Shown here in pieces: positions 9,158-19,500 of a DNA stretch of 64,000 nt. How positions within the stretch are numbered: the first letter of the stretch is position 1; each line of letters opens with the position of its first letter. The DNA is from an uncultured Cohaesibacter sp. (GTDB taxonomy: Bacteria > Pseudomonadota > Alphaproteobacteria > Rhizobiales > Cohaesibacteraceae). A program made the translations under genes and the position numbers. The stretch lies in the NCBI RefSeq assembly GCF_963662805.1, contig NZ_OY759868.1, forward strand, positions 1 to 64,000. The letters are read 5' to 3'. Below the pieces are notes generated by a model. The model did not search any database. It saw nothing but the letters and a program-made list of their open reading frames with translations, and was not told the origin of the DNA.

Positions 9158-10702
9158 ATGAACATTCTGGAAGAAGTAAGAATTGCCGCTGCCAATCTTG
9201 GCGACTTTGCCAGCGACATGACCGAGCCCTCGATCCGCCTCGGCGTGACGGGCCTTGCCCGGTCAGGCAAGACCATCTTCATTTCCTCGAGCCTGCACAA
9301 CATTATTCATGGCGGCCGCCTGCCCCGCTTTGATGCCCATGCCACGGGACGCATCGGCAATGCCGAAATTGCACCCCAGCCAGACACCCTGATCCCCCGC
9401 TTCCGCTATGAGGATCACATCGCCGATCTGACCAACGAACGGGTCTGGCCCTCCTCGACAAGCCGTACCAGTCAGGTGCGCCTGTCCCTTCGTTACCAGT
9501 CCCGCGAGAGCCTAAAACGCACCTTCCGCTCGGACCGTCTCGCCCTCGACATCGTTGACTATCCCGGCGAATGGCTCCTCGATCTGACCCTCATGGAGCA
9601 GGACTACAAGAGCTGGTCTAAGCGCTGCTTTGAGCAAGCCGAGCGAGCGCTCTACCGGCCCTACGCAAAAGAGTGGCTGAGCTTCGTCGACGGTCTCGAC
9701 GCGATGCTCGAGAACCCCGAAGAGGGGGACGAGCCAGCCCTCGAACCCATCGCCAGAAAAACCGCCAGCAACTTTACCGCGTATCTCGTGAGAGCCAAAA
9801 AGGCACGCGGGGCCTATGCCCTTCTGACGCCGGGACGCTTTCTCATGCCCGGCGATCTTGAAGACAGCCCGGCGCTTTCCTTCGCCCCTCTGCCCGAGCG
9901 ATTCTTCAGCAAAGACCGCAAGAGCCTCTGGGCCAGAATGGAACGCCTGTTCGAAGCCTACAAGCACTCCATCGTGTTGCCCTTCTATCGCGATCACTTC
10001 GCTCGCCTCGACCGACAAATCGTGCTCATCGACCTGCTCGCCGCTCTCAACGAAGGCCCCGAGACGCTGGCCGAGCTGGAGGAAACGATCACCGAAATCC
10101 TCCGCGCCTTCCGTCCCGGCTCGCGTTTCTGGCTGCGCAATCTGATCTCACGCCGCATCGACAAGATCCTCTTTGCCGCAACCAAGGCCGACCATCTCCA
10201 TCACACGTCCCACGATCGGCTCGAGGCCATTCTCGCCCGCCTTGTCGAACGCGCAGCCCAGCGCCTCGAAGCCTCCGGTGCAGACTATGAGACCATGGCC
10301 ATCGCCGCCATCAGGGCGACACGGGAAGCAACTCTTAATGTCGAGAATGAGGAACTGCCCTCACTTGTCGGAATCCCCATGTCAGGTGAATCTCTGGGTG
10401 AGGATGAATTTGATGGAGAAACGGAATTCGCCCTATTTCCCGGAGACTTACCCAAGGACCCTGAATCAGTTTTCAAACCAGTTGAATCACTTTCTAGCCC
10501 CCGACTTGAATCGATGGATGAAGAGGCGGGACAGAAAGATGAATCAGTTTCTGAGGCGCCGACACATTTTGAGGATCCGCTCCGCTTCGTCCGTTTCCGC
10601 CCGCCGGAGCTCGAGCGTCGCACCGATGGCACAGTACTATCCCTGCCTCATATCCGCCTCGACCGCGCCCTCGACTATCTGCTGGGAGACATCTTGAAAT
10701 GA
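9158..10702 (+). CDS. ycjX: YcjX-family P-loop protein (DUF463)
   Basis: Predicted nucleotide-binding protein of the YcjX family. The P-loop VTGLARSGKTIFISS is at residues ~30-44, followed by the family signature HNIIHGGRLPRFDAHATGRI; VDYPGEWLLDL serves as the Walker B/switch region, and ATKADHLH resembles a guanine-specificity loop. Residues ~395-470 form an acidic, low-complexity stretch before a conserved C-terminal segment ending RALDYLLGDIL. It overlaps the next gene by four bases (ATGA), so translation is coupled. YcjX and YcjF homologues are co-conserved and often stress-associated; the biochemical role is not settled. Confidence 0.85.
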   Translation: MNILEEVRIAAANLGDFASDMTEPSIRLGVTGLARSGKTIFISSSLHNIIHGGRLPRFDAHATGRIGNAEIAPQPDTLIPRFRYEDHIADLTNERVWPSSTSRTSQVRLSLRYQSRESLKRTFRSDRLALDIVDYPGEWLLDLTLMEQDYKSWSKRCFEQAERALYRPYAKEWLSFVDGLDAMLENPEEGDEPALEPIARKTASNFTAYLVRAKKARGAYALLTPGRFLMPGDLEDSPALSFAPLPERFFSKDRKSLWARMERLFEAYKHSIVLPFYRDHFARLDRQIVLIDLLAALNEGPETLAELEETITEILRAFRPGSRFWLRNLISRRIDKILFAATKADHLHHTSHDRLEAILARLVERAAQRLEASGADYETMAIAAIRATREATLNVENEELPSLVGIPMSGESLGEDEFDGETEFALFPGDLPKDPESVFKPVESLSSPRLESMDEEAGQKDESVSEAPTHFEDPLRFVRFRPPELERRTDGTVLSLPHIRLDRALDYLLGDILK

Positions 10703-11832
10703 CGGATGATCAGAAAAAGAATACCTCTTCCGGCAAGCCGTCCTCTCGCGCCCCCAGAGCCGTGCGCCTCGACCGGGGTGCCTATGGAGATGATGTTGCC
10801 CGCCCGACACCCGACACCGGCGCCACCCTTTCCATTACGCCCGACTTCGGTCCGGACAGTGAGGATTATTTCGATCGCCTGAATGAACGGGATGAGCCCG
10901 CATACCGTCCAGTCAAGAAAAGAGGCTGGTCAATCGGTGCCTTCTTCTGGACCGCTCTCAGCGGTGTTCTGATGCTGGCGCTCGGGCTCTGGGTCGACAA
11001 TCTGGTGCGCACCCTTTTTGCCCGTTGGGACTATCTCGGCTGGGTCGGACTGGCGCTCGTTGGCGTCGCACTCCTTGCCCTGCTGGCATTCCTCTTCCGC
11101 GAGCTTCTCGCCCTCAGGCGGCTATCGCGCCTTGACCACCTTCGCGAGAAGGTTGCATCGCTCTATGAGAAAGGCGACCGCAAGGAAGCGACCCGCGTTG
11201 CCCGTGATCTGCTCGATCTCTATGCCCAACAGCCATCCCTCTTCCGCGCCCGACAGGCGCTGAAACAGGACCTGCCGCATCTGTTCGATCCCGAGGATAT
11301 TCTCGCCCAGACCGAACAAACCCTGATGCCGCCCATCGACCAGTTGGCCACCCATCGCGTCCATCAGGCAGCGAGGCGCGTCGCGGTCGTCACGGCCCTC
11401 AGCCCTCGCGCGCTCTTCGATATTGTCGTCGTGCTGATCGAAACCGTGCGCATGATCCGCGCCATCGCTGAGGCCTATGGCAACCGCCCCGGCTTCGTCT
11501 CCATGCTCCGCCTCAGCGGTCACATCGCCGGACACCTCGCTGTCACCGGCGGCATGGCCGCGGGCGAAACCCTCCTGCAACAGATCGTCGGCCATGGGCT
11601 CGCCGCCCGCCTTTCGGCCAAGCTCGGCGAGGGCCTGCTCAATGGTATCCTCACCGCCCGCATCGGCCTTGCCACCATCGCCCTCTGCCGACCCATGCCC
11701 TTCACTACCGAGGCCCAGCCCAAGCTCGGCGCTGTAATCCGAACCCTCAGGGCGCAATCCGAAGAGATGGAAGGCACCAATGAGGAGACCGAGAACGCGA
11801 AAGCCAAGACAGCCGAGAGCCGCAACGCCTGA
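10699..11832 (+). CDS. ycjF: YcjF-like inner-membrane protein (DUF697/TIGR01620)
   Basis: Membrane partner of YcjX. Two hydrophobic segments are visible at residues ~76-100 (SIGAFFWTALSGVLMLALGLWVD) and ~112-135 (WVGLALVGVALLALLAFLF), followed by a long helical cytoplasmic domain with the DUF697-like region AVVTALSPRALFDIVVVLIETV and a Gly-rich GMAAGETLLQQIVGHGLAARLSAKLGEGLLNG. The N-terminal ~75 residues and the C-terminal tail are hydrophilic and low complexity. The ATG overlaps the ycjX stop. The pair forms a two-gene unit. Confidence 0.82.
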   Translation: MTDDQKKNTSSGKPSSRAPRAVRLDRGAYGDDVARPTPDTGATLSITPDFGPDSEDYFDRLNERDEPAYRPVKKRGWSIGAFFWTALSGVLMLALGLWVDNLVRTLFARWDYLGWVGLALVGVALLALLAFLFRELLALRRLSRLDHLREKVASLYEKGDRKEATRVARDLLDLYAQQPSLFRARQALKQDLPHLFDPEDILAQTEQTLMPPIDQLATHRVHQAARRVAVVTALSPRALFDIVVVLIETVRMIRAIAEAYGNRPGFVSMLRLSGHIAGHLAVTGGMAAGETLLQQIVGHGLAARLSAKLGEGLLNGILTARIGLATIALCRPMPFTTEAQPKLGAVIRTLRAQSEEMEGTNEETENAKAKTAESRNA

Positions 11833-11925
11833 ACCCGACACCCTTGCCACCTTCGACCACTTGACCCTTGGGGCCGGTCCATTCTTAACTGGCATCAGGA
11901 CGAGCCAAAGAGAAGGTCAGCGATC

Positions 11926-13104
11926 ATGTTCATTCACTTCTTTGCCGAATTGCGCGCAGCAAAGGTGCCCGTCTCCTTGCGTGAATATCTGATGCTGATG
12001 GAGGCTCTTGAAGCCGACCTCGCAGACAAGCGCGTCGAAGAATTCTACTATCTCTCCCGCGCAGCACTGGTGAAGGACGAAGCCAATCTCGACAAGTTCG
12101 ACACTGTCTTCGGAACCGTCTTCAAGGGGCTCGACAGCCTGTCTGACGCCGTCGAGGAGGCCGCCATCCCGGAAGAGTGGCTGAGAAAGCTCGCCGAGAA
12201 ATATCTCACCGAGGAAGAGAAGAAACAGATCGAGAGCCTTGGCGGCTTCGACAAGTTGATGGAGACCCTCAAGCAGCGTCTCGAAGAGCAACAGGGGCGC
12301 CATCAGGGCGGCAACAAGTGGATCGGCACGGCAGGCACCTCCCCCTTCGGGGCCTATGGCTACAATCCCGAAGGCGTCCGCATCGGCCAGAACGAGAGCC
12401 GCCATCGCCGCGCCGTCAAGGTTTGGGACAAACGCGCCTTCCGCGATCTTGACGGAGACCGGGAACTCGGCACCCGCAACATCAAGATTGCCCTGAGACG
12501 CCTGCGCCAGTTTGCTCGCACCGGCAGCGCCGACGAGCTCGACCTGTCTGGCACCATCCGCAACACGGCCCACAAGGGCTATCTCGACATCAAGATGCGC
12601 CCCGAACGGCACAATGCCGTTAAGGTACTGTTGTTCCTCGACATTGGCGGCTCAATGGATGATCACATCCGCATTTGCGAAGAGCTCTTCTCCGCAGCGA
12701 GGACCGAATTCAAGCATCTCGAGCATTTCTACTTCCACAATTGCCTCTATGAATATGTCTGGAAGACCAACGGCCGCCGCTTCACCGAACGCCTGTCGAC
12801 CACAGACCTACTCAACCGCTTCGGGCCCGATTACAAGGTGGTCTTTGTCGGAGATGCCTCCATGTCCCCTTACGAGATCTCCCACCCCGGCGGCTCGGTC
12901 GAGCATTGGAATGCGGAACCCGGCCATGTCTGGCTCAACCGGGTGCGCGAGACCTATGACCACACAGTCTGGCTCAACCCGACCCCGGAACGGCACTGGC
13001 ACTTCACCTATTCGATCGGGATGATCAACGATCTGATGGAAGGCAAGATGTTCCCCCTGACCCTCGACGGCCTCGACAACGCCATGCGCGCCTTGATGCG
13101 CTGA
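11926..13104 (+). CDS. VWA-domain (CoxE-like) protein, probable MoxR partner
   Basis: Protein with an N-terminal helical region (FIHFFAELRAAKVPVSLREYLMLMEAL) and a C-terminal von Willebrand A domain of the CoxE type. The metal-ion-dependent adhesion site is degenerate but recognisable: VLLFLDIGGSMDDHIR (residues ~227-242, DxGxS) and later VVFVGDASMSP. About 392 residues is usual for this group. It is expected to pair with the MoxR ATPase at 6099-6941 in a chaperone module. A long inverted repeat follows the stop codon (13105-13135) without a T-run. Confidence 0.82.
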   Translation: MFIHFFAELRAAKVPVSLREYLMLMEALEADLADKRVEEFYYLSRAALVKDEANLDKFDTVFGTVFKGLDSLSDAVEEAAIPEEWLRKLAEKYLTEEEKKQIESLGGFDKLMETLKQRLEEQQGRHQGGNKWIGTAGTSPFGAYGYNPEGVRIGQNESRHRRAVKVWDKRAFRDLDGDRELGTRNIKIALRRLRQFARTGSADELDLSGTIRNTAHKGYLDIKMRPERHNAVKVLLFLDIGGSMDDHIRICEELFSAARTEFKHLEHFYFHNCLYEYVWKTNGRRFTERLSTTDLLNRFGPDYKVVFVGDASMSPYEISHPGGSVEHWNAEPGHVWLNRVRETYDHTVWLNPTPERHWHFTYSIGMINDLMEGKMFPLTLDGLDNAMRALMR

Positions 13105-13135
13105 CCCGCTTGCGCATGGCGGACATGCAAGCGGG
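13105..13135 (+). other. Inverted repeat after the VWA gene
   Basis: The arms at 13105-13113 and 13127-13135 are perfectly complementary over nine bases (CCCGCTTGC) and can extend inward with a two-base bulge. It begins right after the VWA stop codon. No T-run follows, so it could be a Rho-assisted stop or an mRNA 3' stabiliser rather than an intrinsic terminator. Confidence 0.4.
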
Positions 13136-13233
13136 ACTGGAAGGTTTGGCGATCTCGGGGATTGTCATTGCCCCCTCTGATCGGGTATGGGTAACCACAA
13201 GCCTTCCGCTATCCATTATACGGACCCCCGCAC

Positions 13234-14443
13234 ATGTTAGCTCGTTCGACAGGCGCCAGCAGCTGGCGCACCCCCATTTGTCCTGCTCATGCTCATGGCT
13301 GCGGCCAACCAACTCGGCTTTGCCAGCTGGTGGAACCTGCTCAACAACTTCGCGATCAATGAAGTGGGCTATACGGGTCGGGAAATCGGAATCCAGCAAT
13401 CCATTCGTGAGATTCCGGGCTTTCTTGCCTTCACTGCCGTCTTTGTGCTGCTGATCATGCGCGAGCAGACCCTTGCGCTGCTGGCACTTCTGTTCCTCGG
13501 CGTTGGTGTCGGCATTACCGGCCTTCTGCCGTCGGTCTATGGTCTCTATTTCACGACGATCATCATGTCGATCGGCTTTCATTATTACGAAACCACCAAC
13601 CAGTCCCTGTCCCTGCAATGGCTGCCCAAGGAAACGGCCCCAGCCCAAATGGGCAAGATTCTGTCGGTTGCTGCCATGGCTCAACTGGTTGCCTATGGCG
13701 TGATTTTCGTCACATGGAAGAGCTTCCATCTTTCCTTCGAGCTGGTCTTTGGCATCGCCGGGGTGATGACCGTGGTGATGGTGATCATTCTTGCCTTCAC
13801 CTTTCCGCAATTCGAGGCACCGCACCCCCAGCGCAAGACCCTCGTCCTGCGCTCCCGCTACTGGCTTTATTATGCCCTCACCTTCATGGGGGGTGCCCGT
13901 CGCCAGATCTTCACGGTTTTTGCAGGCTTCATGATGGTCGAGAAATTCGGCTATGACGTGCACGAGATTTCCGCGCTCTTCATCATCAACTGCCTGTTCA
14001 ACATGGTTTGCGCGCCCTATATCGGCAAATTCATCGGCCGGTTTGGCGAGCGGCGCATGCTAACTATCGAATATATTGGGCTGGTCCTCGTCTTCCTCAG
14101 CTACGCCTTGGTGTCCAACCCTTGGGTGGCTGCAGGCCTTTACGTGATCGACCATGCCTTCTTTGCCATGGCCATTGCCATGAAAACCTATTTCCAGAAG
14201 ATCGCCGATCCAAGAGACATCGCCCCGACCGCAGGTGTTGCCTTCACCATCAACCACATCGCGGCCGTGGTCATCCCGGCAGCCTTCGGTCTGATCTGGC
14301 TGGTCAATCCTTCAGCCGTCTTCTACATCGGGGCCGCGATGGCCTTCGGATCGCTTGTGCTGGCGCGCATGGTGCCGCCCAATCCGGTCGAAGGCAATGA
14401 ATGGGTCGGCAAGAACTCACCTGCCCCGCAAGCTGCCGAATAA
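13234..14443 (+). CDS. MFS transporter (one apparent frameshift near N-terminus)
   Basis: Major facilitator protein with about a dozen hydrophobic segments, for example FVLLMLMAAANQLGFASWW, FLAFTAVFVLLIM, TLALLALLFLGVGVGI and AAFGLIWLVNPSAVFYIGAAM. The frame from the ATG at 13289 lacks part of the first helix. Removing one T near 13245 joins an upstream ATG at 13234 to the main frame and yields a continuous N-terminus with RQAPAAGAPPFVLLM; this is why 13234 is given. The substrate is unknown and no neighbouring gene suggests one. Its stop abuts the convergent methyltransferase. Confidence 0.72.
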
Positions 14444-15091
14444 TCACCTGAGCTTGGCGACGCCAATGTGATGGGTCCCGAGAATGCGCGTCCCGAGGCC
14501 CAAATCGAACACATCATATTGCTCGAGGGCAAATCCCGCCCCTTTCAGCAAGGCGCCGACATCCCGATTGAGATGACATCCCGCCGCCATGAAACGCCAT
14601 GGCGGCGTCAAGCTGTCCTGAAGGCGCGCGACTCGGGATGATGGCGAGCGACCATGTTCACAAAAGAACAGCCGCCCCTCAGGCTTGAGAATGCGGCGCA
14701 TCTCGTTCAAAGCCGCCTCAACGTCGGGGATGGAACAGAGGCTGTAGGTGACAACCACCGAATCCGCACTCGCGGAAGGTAGGGACATCGCCTCGGCACT
14801 CTCCACCAGCAATTCAGCAGACAAGTCGTGGCGATCAATCGCTTTTCGTCCAAGCGTCGGCAGGCCGTCATCAGGATTGACGCCGATGACATGGCGCACC
14901 CTGTCGCGATCATAATGGGGAAGATTGAGCCCGGAGCCAAAGCCGATTTCAACGACATCACCCGATGCCATCGGCACGACCTTTTGGCGCTGGCGCGTCA
15001 CAATCGGCAGGCCACAGACGAGATGCACGCCGAAAGGCATGAGGCGTGCCCTGCTCCTCTCATGAGTGCAGCTCGAACAGCTTTCCGGCAT
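14444..15091 (-). CDS. Class I SAM-dependent methyltransferase
   Basis: Rossmann-fold methyltransferase of the type-11 (UbiE/METTL7-like) group. Motif I GDVVEIGFGSGLNLPHYD (residues ~42-59), the acidic loop and motif post-I ADSVVVTYSLCSIPDVEAALNEMRRILKPEGRLFFCEHG are clear. A Cys-rich start (PESCSSC) is noticeable. The start at 15091 is set by an AGGAGG ribosome site four bases upstream; the ATG at 15106 lies before that site. The small-molecule substrate cannot be inferred. It sits downstream of the ferredoxin gene on the same strand but is separated by 149 bases containing an inverted repeat. Confidence 0.75.
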   Translation of the reverse strand: MPESCSSCTHERSRARLMPFGVHLVCGLPIVTRQRQKVVPMASGDVVEIGFGSGLNLPHYDRDRVRHVIGVNPDDGLPTLGRKAIDRHDLSAELLVESAEAMSLPSASADSVVVTYSLCSIPDVEAALNEMRRILKPEGRLFFCEHGRSPSSRVARLQDSLTPPWRFMAAGCHLNRDVGALLKGAGFALEQYDVFDLGLGTRILGTHHIGVAKLR

Positions 15092-15170
15092 CAGTCCTCC
15101 TAACATTCATAAATCTGAATATAGAAGAAAATAGGCAATGCCAGAACAAAGGGCAAGGCAAGAGATGTCA

Positions 15171-15217
15171 GAAACCGGACATCCGCAGACCCTGACTGAG
15201 GGCCCACTTCCGGTTTC
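15171..15217. repeat. Inverted repeat between ferredoxin and methyltransferase genes
   Basis: Perfect nine-base arms (GAAACCGGA at 15171-15179 and TCCGGTTTC at 15209-15217) enclose a shorter CCCT/AGGG hairpin. It lies just downstream of the ferredoxin stop on the minus strand without a clear T-run. A transcript-end structure or operator are both possible. Confidence 0.35.
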
Positions 15218-15240
15218 CATCATGCCTCAGGTAGGCCGTA

Positions 15241-15561
15241 TCAGGCCTGGAATTCGGGAATTTTTACGACGAGCCCGTCGAGATCGTCACGAACGATGAT
15301 CTGGCAGGACAGGCGGCTGGTCTCATTGGCATCCTGAGCAAAGTCGAGCATGTCTTCTTCCATGGCCTGCGGTTCACCGGTCTTCTCGGCCCATGCCTCG
15401 TCAACATAGACATGGCAGGTCGCACAGGAGCAGGCACCGCCACATTCGGCCTCGATCCCCGGCACACCGTTCTTGACGGCAGCCTCCATCACCGACATGC
15501 CCGGCTGAGCTTCAATTTCGTATTTGGCCCCATCGAACGCTACATAGGTAATCTTTGCCAT
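15241..15561 (-). CDS. fdxB: 2Fe-2S ferredoxin, adrenodoxin type
   Basis: Small electron-transfer protein (106 residues) with the 2Fe-2S ligand pattern CGGACSCATC (residues ~39-48) and the distal cysteine in SRLSCQIIV (~86). The acidic surface and the layout MAKITYVAFDG...VMEAAVKNGVPGIEAECGG match the alphaproteobacterial FdxB/adrenodoxin group, which donates electrons to Fe-S assembly or P450-type partners. It stands alone, with no isc or suf gene near. The symbol is a family assignment. Confidence 0.85.
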   Translation of the reverse strand: MAKITYVAFDGAKYEIEAQPGMSVMEAAVKNGVPGIEAECGGACSCATCHVYVDEAWAEKTGEPQAMEEDMLDFAQDANETSRLSCQIIVRDDLDGLVVKIPEFQA

Positions 15562-15682
15562 TGAGATTGCTTTCGTAAATTTGGTCTATTCGGTCGATCC
15601 CTCTGCCCCGCTATAAAACAAATTCCCCGCAAGGCAAAGCAACAGATTGTAATATGTCAAAGAGAGAGTGTAACCGACTGTC

Positions 15683-16039
15683 TCATGTTGCTTTCATGTT
15701 GGCGAGAAGCCTTTCGGCTTCAGCAACCGCAGTCCCGATCTCATGCCTGAGATCTTCGATCAGAGCTGGGATGTCTCCCTCACCCCGTTCAAGGCGTTCG
15801 GCAGCGCTTGCCACTCCGACGGCGCCGATGCCACGGGCCGACCCCTTGATACCATGGGCAAAGTCGCGCAAATCCGGGCGGGATCCATCAAGTCCCTGCG
15901 CCTTTTCGCCCATCTGATCGATGAAGATTTTGAGCACCTCTGCCTGTAACCCACCATCGCCCATGGTCTGGCGCTCCAGATGCTGAAGATCGATCACCGT
16001 TCCGTCAGGCTGTCCTGTCATCGCACGCTCGCTCCGCAT
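15683..16039 (-). CDS. Hpt-domain phosphotransfer protein
   Basis: Single histidine-phosphotransfer domain (118 residues). The phosphoacceptor is in FAHGIKGSARGIGA (His ~61 of the longest frame), followed by the amphipathic helices of a four-helix bundle. Hpt proteins shuttle phosphate between a hybrid kinase receiver and a response regulator. No kinase or regulator is encoded beside it; the nearest gene is the giant polar protein, divergently transcribed, so its partner is elsewhere in the genome. The start may instead be the ATG at 16021. In alphaproteobacteria such orphan Hpt proteins can act in cell-cycle or stress relays, but the sequence alone does not assign one. Confidence 0.75.
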   Translation of the reverse strand: MRSERAMTGQPDGTVIDLQHLERQTMGDGGLQAEVLKIFIDQMGEKAQGLDGSRPDLRDFAHGIKGSARGIGAVGVASAAERLERGEGDIPALIEDLRHEIGTAVAEAERLLANMKAT

Positions 16040-16552
16040 CCGGTCGAGAATCGTTCCACGACAAATCTCACCGGCTTTTGTTAACCATAATTGCCCTTTT
16101 TGGCCCTATCCCGGCACGATTTCAAGACCGTTCTGTCAAAGCATGACAAACCGGCAGGACACCTGACATTCTGGTGCGATTCACCATTATATTTCCATAA
16201 CTTATCTTTTGATGCAGAACGCATTCCGCAACGGGAATCACTCCTCCAGACAGATTTGGTTAACAAATTGCAGCAAGCCACGGAAAATTATTGTTCCCTA
16301 GCACTTCCACAGCTAGTACGATGCAGGCCGATATATCGAGCGTTCAAAACACCTGCGACTGGACCCATCAGACAAGAGGCTCTCTGGCATCAGCCAGACC
16401 CGATTGCAGACCTGTCGTTATTGACGATTTCGAAGATATTTCATAGCCCGACAGGGTGGCTTGGCTGTTTTCAAGAGGCACCCCTTGCCTTTTCAAGGCG
16501 AGATGGAAACAGCAGCATGGCGAGTATAGAGTAAGACAAGGCTGGTACAGAC
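16040..16552. promoter_or_regulatory. Divergent region between hpt and the giant repeat protein
   Basis: This stretch of about 510 bases has no convincing gene; the one open frame (16091-16534) lacks a ribosome site and any recognisable motif. TTAACCAT at 16081-16088 matches the short CtrA-type motif and a second TTAAC occurs near 16260. Both are AT-rich enough to arise by chance. Promoters for both flanking genes should lie here. Confidence 0.3.
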
Positions 16553-19500
16553 ATGTCAAGAAAGTCTCCAAAGATTCAGGATCCGACAGAAGCGGCGCTG
16601 TCGGCGGTTGAAGATGCTTTGAAAATGGAATTCGACGTGACAGATGAAAGTCTGGAACTCGCAGCCATGGGAGAAAGCATAGATCACGACCGTTCAGCCG
16701 ACGATAGACGCTCGACAGGCGAGTTGTCAGCATCCAGATCCGAGACGCGCGGCAAGAACAAGCCCCGCCCGGCCAATGATGACACGCGAACGGTGGGTCA
16801 TATGTTGCAAGCCTTGCAGCAGCCCGCGAGCTCCGCTCCCTACTGGTTTGCGACCATCCTGTCCATCGTCTGGTTTGCAATCGGGACGGCCTCTTTCTAC
16901 TTCGGCTTCGGCCCCGAGCTGTCATCGGGCGGTTTTCAGGGCATTCTGGAAACCCCTGCCGCTCTGGCCACGATCGCAGGCATCGTGCTTCCGGTCATTC
17001 TCTTTTTCATGATGGCCTATATCGTGGTTCGCTCCCACGAAATGCGTCAGGTTTCCTACGCCATGACCGAAGTCGCCATGCGTCTGGTGGAACCGGAGAA
17101 TGTTGCCAAGGAATCTGTCGTCAACGTGGGACAGGCTATCCGCCGCGAAGTCGCCTCCATGAGCGATGGCATCGAACGTGCGCTCGCCCGTGCGTCCGAG
17201 CTTGAAGTGATGGTTCACAACGAGGTTTCCTCTCTTGAGCGCGCCTATTCCGAGAACGAGTTGCGCATCCGCTCGCTAATCGAGGAACTCATCACCCAGC
17301 GCGAAGCCATCGTCACCAACTCCGAACGGGTCAGAGCCTCGATTTCCGGTGCGCATACCAGCCTCACCGACGAGCTCAACACCACCAGCGAGTCCATTTC
17401 CAAGAGCGTGTCCGAAGCCGGCTCCCGCGTCACTCTGTCTCTTGCCGAGAAGGGCGAGCAGATCACCATTGCCCTCGCCAATGCAGGCGAGACCATGGTC
17501 AATGTGCTGTCGAACCGCGGCTCCGATCTTGTCGAACGCCTCTCCTCGACCGGCTCCAACGTCACTGAATCTCTCAGTGATGCAGGACAGTCGATCACCA
17601 ATCAGCTCAGTCTGTCCGGTAACGAGATTTCCCAGAAACTCGAAATCACCGGTAGTGATCTGACCAGCCAGCTGGCCAGCATTGGCAACGAAGTGACCGA
17701 CCGCTTCATCGGCGCCGGTCAGGAACTGACCACGGCCCTGTCGGACACCGGCAACATCGTCGCCCAGAATGTTGCGGAAGTCGGCGAAGGCCTGAACGCA
17801 AATCTGCGCTCCATCGGCACCGAGGTTACCGAAAACCTGTCGAACACCGGCGGCAACCTGTCGAGCGAGCTGCGCACCATCGGTGCGGAAGTCACCGCCA
17901 ACCTGTCCAACACCGGCGGCGCGCTCACCAGCGAACTCAGAGACATCGGCAACAACGTCACGGTCAACCTGACCGAGATCAGCGCCAACATGACCCAGTC
18001 CATGTCCGACACGGGCACGGCAGTGGCCGAAACCATCAACAATCAGGGCACGCAGATCGTCACCGCGATCACCGAGCGTTCTGCTGAGGTTTCCGAAGCC
18101 CTCAAGGGCACCGGCGACGCCCTGCTGGTCGACCTGTCGCTGCGCGGTCACGAGATCAACGAGAAGCTGGACGAGACGGGCACCAACATTGCCCATACCA
18201 TCACCAGCACCGGCGACAACCTCACCGAGCGCATGTCCCAGACCGGTTCACGCATCGCCGAAACCCTGTCGACCGAAGGCTACAATCTGACGACCAAACT
18301 GGACGAAACGGCGGACCGTGTTCACCAGACCGTCGTCGTCAAGGGTGGCGAGCTTCATCGGCAGATGGAAGGTCATACCGCTAACCTCGACTCTATGCTC
18401 GAGGGTCGTTCCCAGACTATTGGCTCGATTCTGGCTGACCGCTCTCAGGCTATCGGCGTCCTGCTAGATACCCAGTCCCAGTCTCTGGACACCATGCTGG
18501 AAAACCGCTCGCAATCGCTCGGCACGTTGCTTGAAAGCCAGTCTTCGAACTTTACCGAGCGTCTTGATGATGCAGCAGGCCGTGCCAGCGACGCTCTGAA
18601 CTCCCGCTCCATGGAAGTTACCGAACGCCTCGCCATGGTCGGCACCGAGATCGCCAAGGTCATTGCCCAGCGCGGTGCCAAGGTCAAGGAACTGTTCGAG
18701 AATGCCGGTGGCGAGCTCACCAATGCCCTCGAAGGCCAGAGCGAAAGCATTCGCCTTGCCATGGAAGAACGCGTCAAGGCATTCGACGAAGTGGTCTCTG
18801 TTCAGGGCACCAATCTGGTCAGCCATCTGGGCGATCGCCTCGACACTCTCAGCGACTCGATGGATCAGCGCATCAACGCCCTCGATCAGACCCTGTTCGC
18901 CCGGGCCGGCGAAATCGAGACCATGCTCGACACACGCCTCGAAGGCTTCTCGCTTAGTGTCTCCACCAAGGCAGAGGAAGTGGCCAATTCCCTCACCGCC
19001 CGCACCGAGGGCTTCGAGAGAGATATTGCTACACGCCTCAATGGCTTCGAGGACAGCATCTCCAGCCTGACGTCCAACTTCGCGTCCAAGGCCGACACGC
19101 TCAACGTCACGCTTGAGGAACGCACCTCCAAACTGGACGACACCCTTGACAACCGGGCTCGCCAGATCAACGAAACCCTGCTCGAGCGCACCCGCGACAT
19201 CGCCTCTGCCTACTCCAAGGGCCAGAAGGACATCAACGAGAGCATGGACAACCGCCTCACGGTGGTTGGCGAGACTCTTTCGCGTCAGGCACACGAGCTC
19301 ACCGAAACCCTGTCCGACCGCGTCGCCGAGATCAACGTCTCCCTCGGCAGCAAGGTCTTCGAAGTGGCAGAAACCCTCGACAGCCGCTCGGCCCAGATCG
19401 AGGCCATCCTTAATGATCGCATGAATGCGATCTCGACCAACTTCGCAACCGAAAGCGCCAAGGCGCGCGATGCCCTCGCTGAAACGCTCACCACGGCCAG

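Noticed and set aside
13025..13963. 312-codon minus-strand frame
   Set aside because: It is antisense to the MFS transporter and rich in His/Asp/Glu as expected for a shadow of a membrane protein gene.
16091..16534. 147-codon frame upstream of the giant gene
   Set aside because: No ribosome site, no recognisable domain and unusual composition; it overlaps the expected promoter region.
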